In this document: positions 56,120 through 56,746 of the stretch, one piece after another
Layout of the letters: each line of letters starts with the position of its first letter
Position numbering within the stretch: position 1 is the stretch's first letter
Assembly: GCA_035601195.1 (NCBI GenBank)
Contig: DATNOU010000050.1
Span: forward strand, 1 to 56,746
Reading direction: 5' to 3'
Origin: JAIBJP01 sp035601195
GTDB lineage: Bacteria > Actinomycetota > Thermoleophilia > Gaiellales > Gaiellaceae
Length of the DNA: 56,746 bases
Translations under genes and position numbers: made by a program
The notes under the pieces: generated by a model
Databases searched by the model: none
What the model was told of the DNA's origin: nothing
The model's input: the letters and a program-made list of their open reading frames with translations, nothing else

Positions 56120-56746
56120 GTGGATGACTTCTTCGGTCCCTCCGGCCGCCTGGCGGCTGCGCTCCCGGGCTTCGAGCCCCGGGGCGGCCAGGCTGGACTC
56201 GCCCGGGCAGTTGCGGATGCGCTCGAAGGCGACGAGCACCTGCTGGCCGAGGCGGGGACAGGCACGGGGAAGAGCCTCGCCTATCTTGTCCCCGCGCTCG
56301 TGTCCGGAAAGCGGGTCGTGGTGGCGACGGCGACGAAGGCGCTGCAGGAACAGCTCCTGACGAAGGACGTGCCGGCCGCCGCCGCTGCTCTCGGTCGAAA
56401 TGTGCGCGTCGCCGTCCTCAAGGGGAGGCAGAACTACCTCTGCCGGAAGAGCCTCGCAGGCGTCGACCAGCTCGGAGGGCTTTTTCGCACCTCGGAGGAC
56501 GCGACCGCCTACGAACGCTTGGGGGAGTGGATCGAAAGCACCGAGACGGGCGACCGCGCCGAGCTCTCGTTCGAGCCCAGCCCGACGCTCTGGGCGGAGC
56601 TTTCGGTCGGCGCCGACCGCTGTGCCGGCCGGCGCTGCCCCTTCATCGGCTCGTGTTACGCCGAAGCGGCTCGCGGCCGCGCCGCCGAGGCCGAACTCGT
56701 GATCGCCAACCACGCGCTCTACTTCGCCGATCTGGCGCTCAGGCAG
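56120..56746 (+). CDS. DinG/XPD-type ATP-dependent DNA helicase, 3'-truncated by window
   Basis: The first 209 codons from GTG 56120, open to the window edge. FEPRGGQAGLARAV (Q-like motif), Walker A AEAGTGTGKSLAYLVPAL, motif Ia VATATKALQEQLL. Then LKGRQNYLCRK and DRCAGRRCPFIGSCYAEA supply four cysteines, the XPD/DinG iron-sulfur domain. LVIANHALYFADL precedes the DEAH box, which lies outside the window. 5'-3' helicase in repair or R-loop removal by family. Confidence 0.93.
   Translation, partial: MDDFFGPSGRLAAALPGFEPRGGQAGLARAVADALEGDEHLLAEAGTGTGKSLAYLVPALVSGKRVVVATATKALQEQLLTKDVPAAAAALGRNVRVAVLKGRQNYLCRKSLAGVDQLGGLFRTSEDATAYERLGEWIESTETGDRAELSFEPSPTLWAELSVGADRCAGRRCPFIGSCYAEAARGRAAEAELVIANHALYFADLALRQ

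Overview
The window is high-GC, gene-dense bacterial chromosome with many GTG/TTG starts and abutting genes. It is most likely an actinobacterium of a deep-branching lineage; a Thermoleophilia/Gaiellales-like organism is my inference. Supporting evidence is the actinobacterial order eno, ftsB-like, DUF501, a mycobacterial-type 7Fe ferredoxin, and multi-GAF SpoIIE/RsbU signalling. No rRNA, tRNA, CRISPR array or intact insertion sequence was seen.

Layout. (1) 1-9.5 kb: the housekeeping series glmU (5' end missing), prs, rplY/ctc, pth, mfd. Between prs and rplY lies a 2.7 kb interruption that looks like one or two decayed integrations at the 3' end of prs. It holds direct repeats of the prs tail, an integrase start fragment, an RTX-type secreted protein and two frameshifted small secreted-protein genes. 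(2) 9.5-17.6 kb: PrsA-like foldase lipoprotein, mazG, eno, pyk, a large GT-C-like membrane protein, ftsB-like, DUF501 and small proteins. (3) 17.6-24.5 kb: an HTH-receiver fusion regulator, a PAP2 phosphatase, two small membrane proteins on the minus strand, a four-GAF SpoIIE phosphatase, a membrane spermidine synthase-like protein and a glycerophosphodiesterase. (4) 24.5-29.2 kb: L,D-transpeptidase, cytochrome c maturation genes (ccmG-, ccmH-, ccdA-like), a pseudo-receiver, FdxA and an APH-like kinase. (5) 29.2-38.9 kb: an MFS exporter and an isocitrate/isopropylmalate-type dehydrogenase on the minus strand, then a complete sugar-type ABC importer (ATPase, lipoprotein, two permeases), an FAD oxidoreductase, a membrane-anchored beta-helix protein and a small zinc-ribbon protein. 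(6) 39-46.9 kb: AddB-like and AddA-like nuclease-helicases, endonuclease III, and a zinc-ribbon PAS protein. (7) 46.9-56.7 kb: trxB, a bacterial eRF1-like (baeRF/VLRF1-type) protein, aconitase, an alpha/beta hydrolase, rmuC, a LysE-type exporter, an acyl-CoA ligase/enoyl-CoA hydratase pair, and the 5' part of a DinG/XPD-type helicase.

Recurring themes. Many genes have a TANNNT hexamer ending 6-8 nt before the start codon, which is the arrangement expected of leaderless mRNAs. Three loci share an upstream box (TTYCGCGCG) exactly 31 nt ahead of a TAC-starting -10. Two of these also share about 35 nt of downstream sequence and may encode paralogous small RNAs. Three well-supported genes (eno, PAP2, alpha/beta hydrolase) have no canonical start codon where the family's N-terminus should begin. 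The first permease of the ABC importer carries an extracellular SdrD/Cna-B-like domain inserted in a loop.
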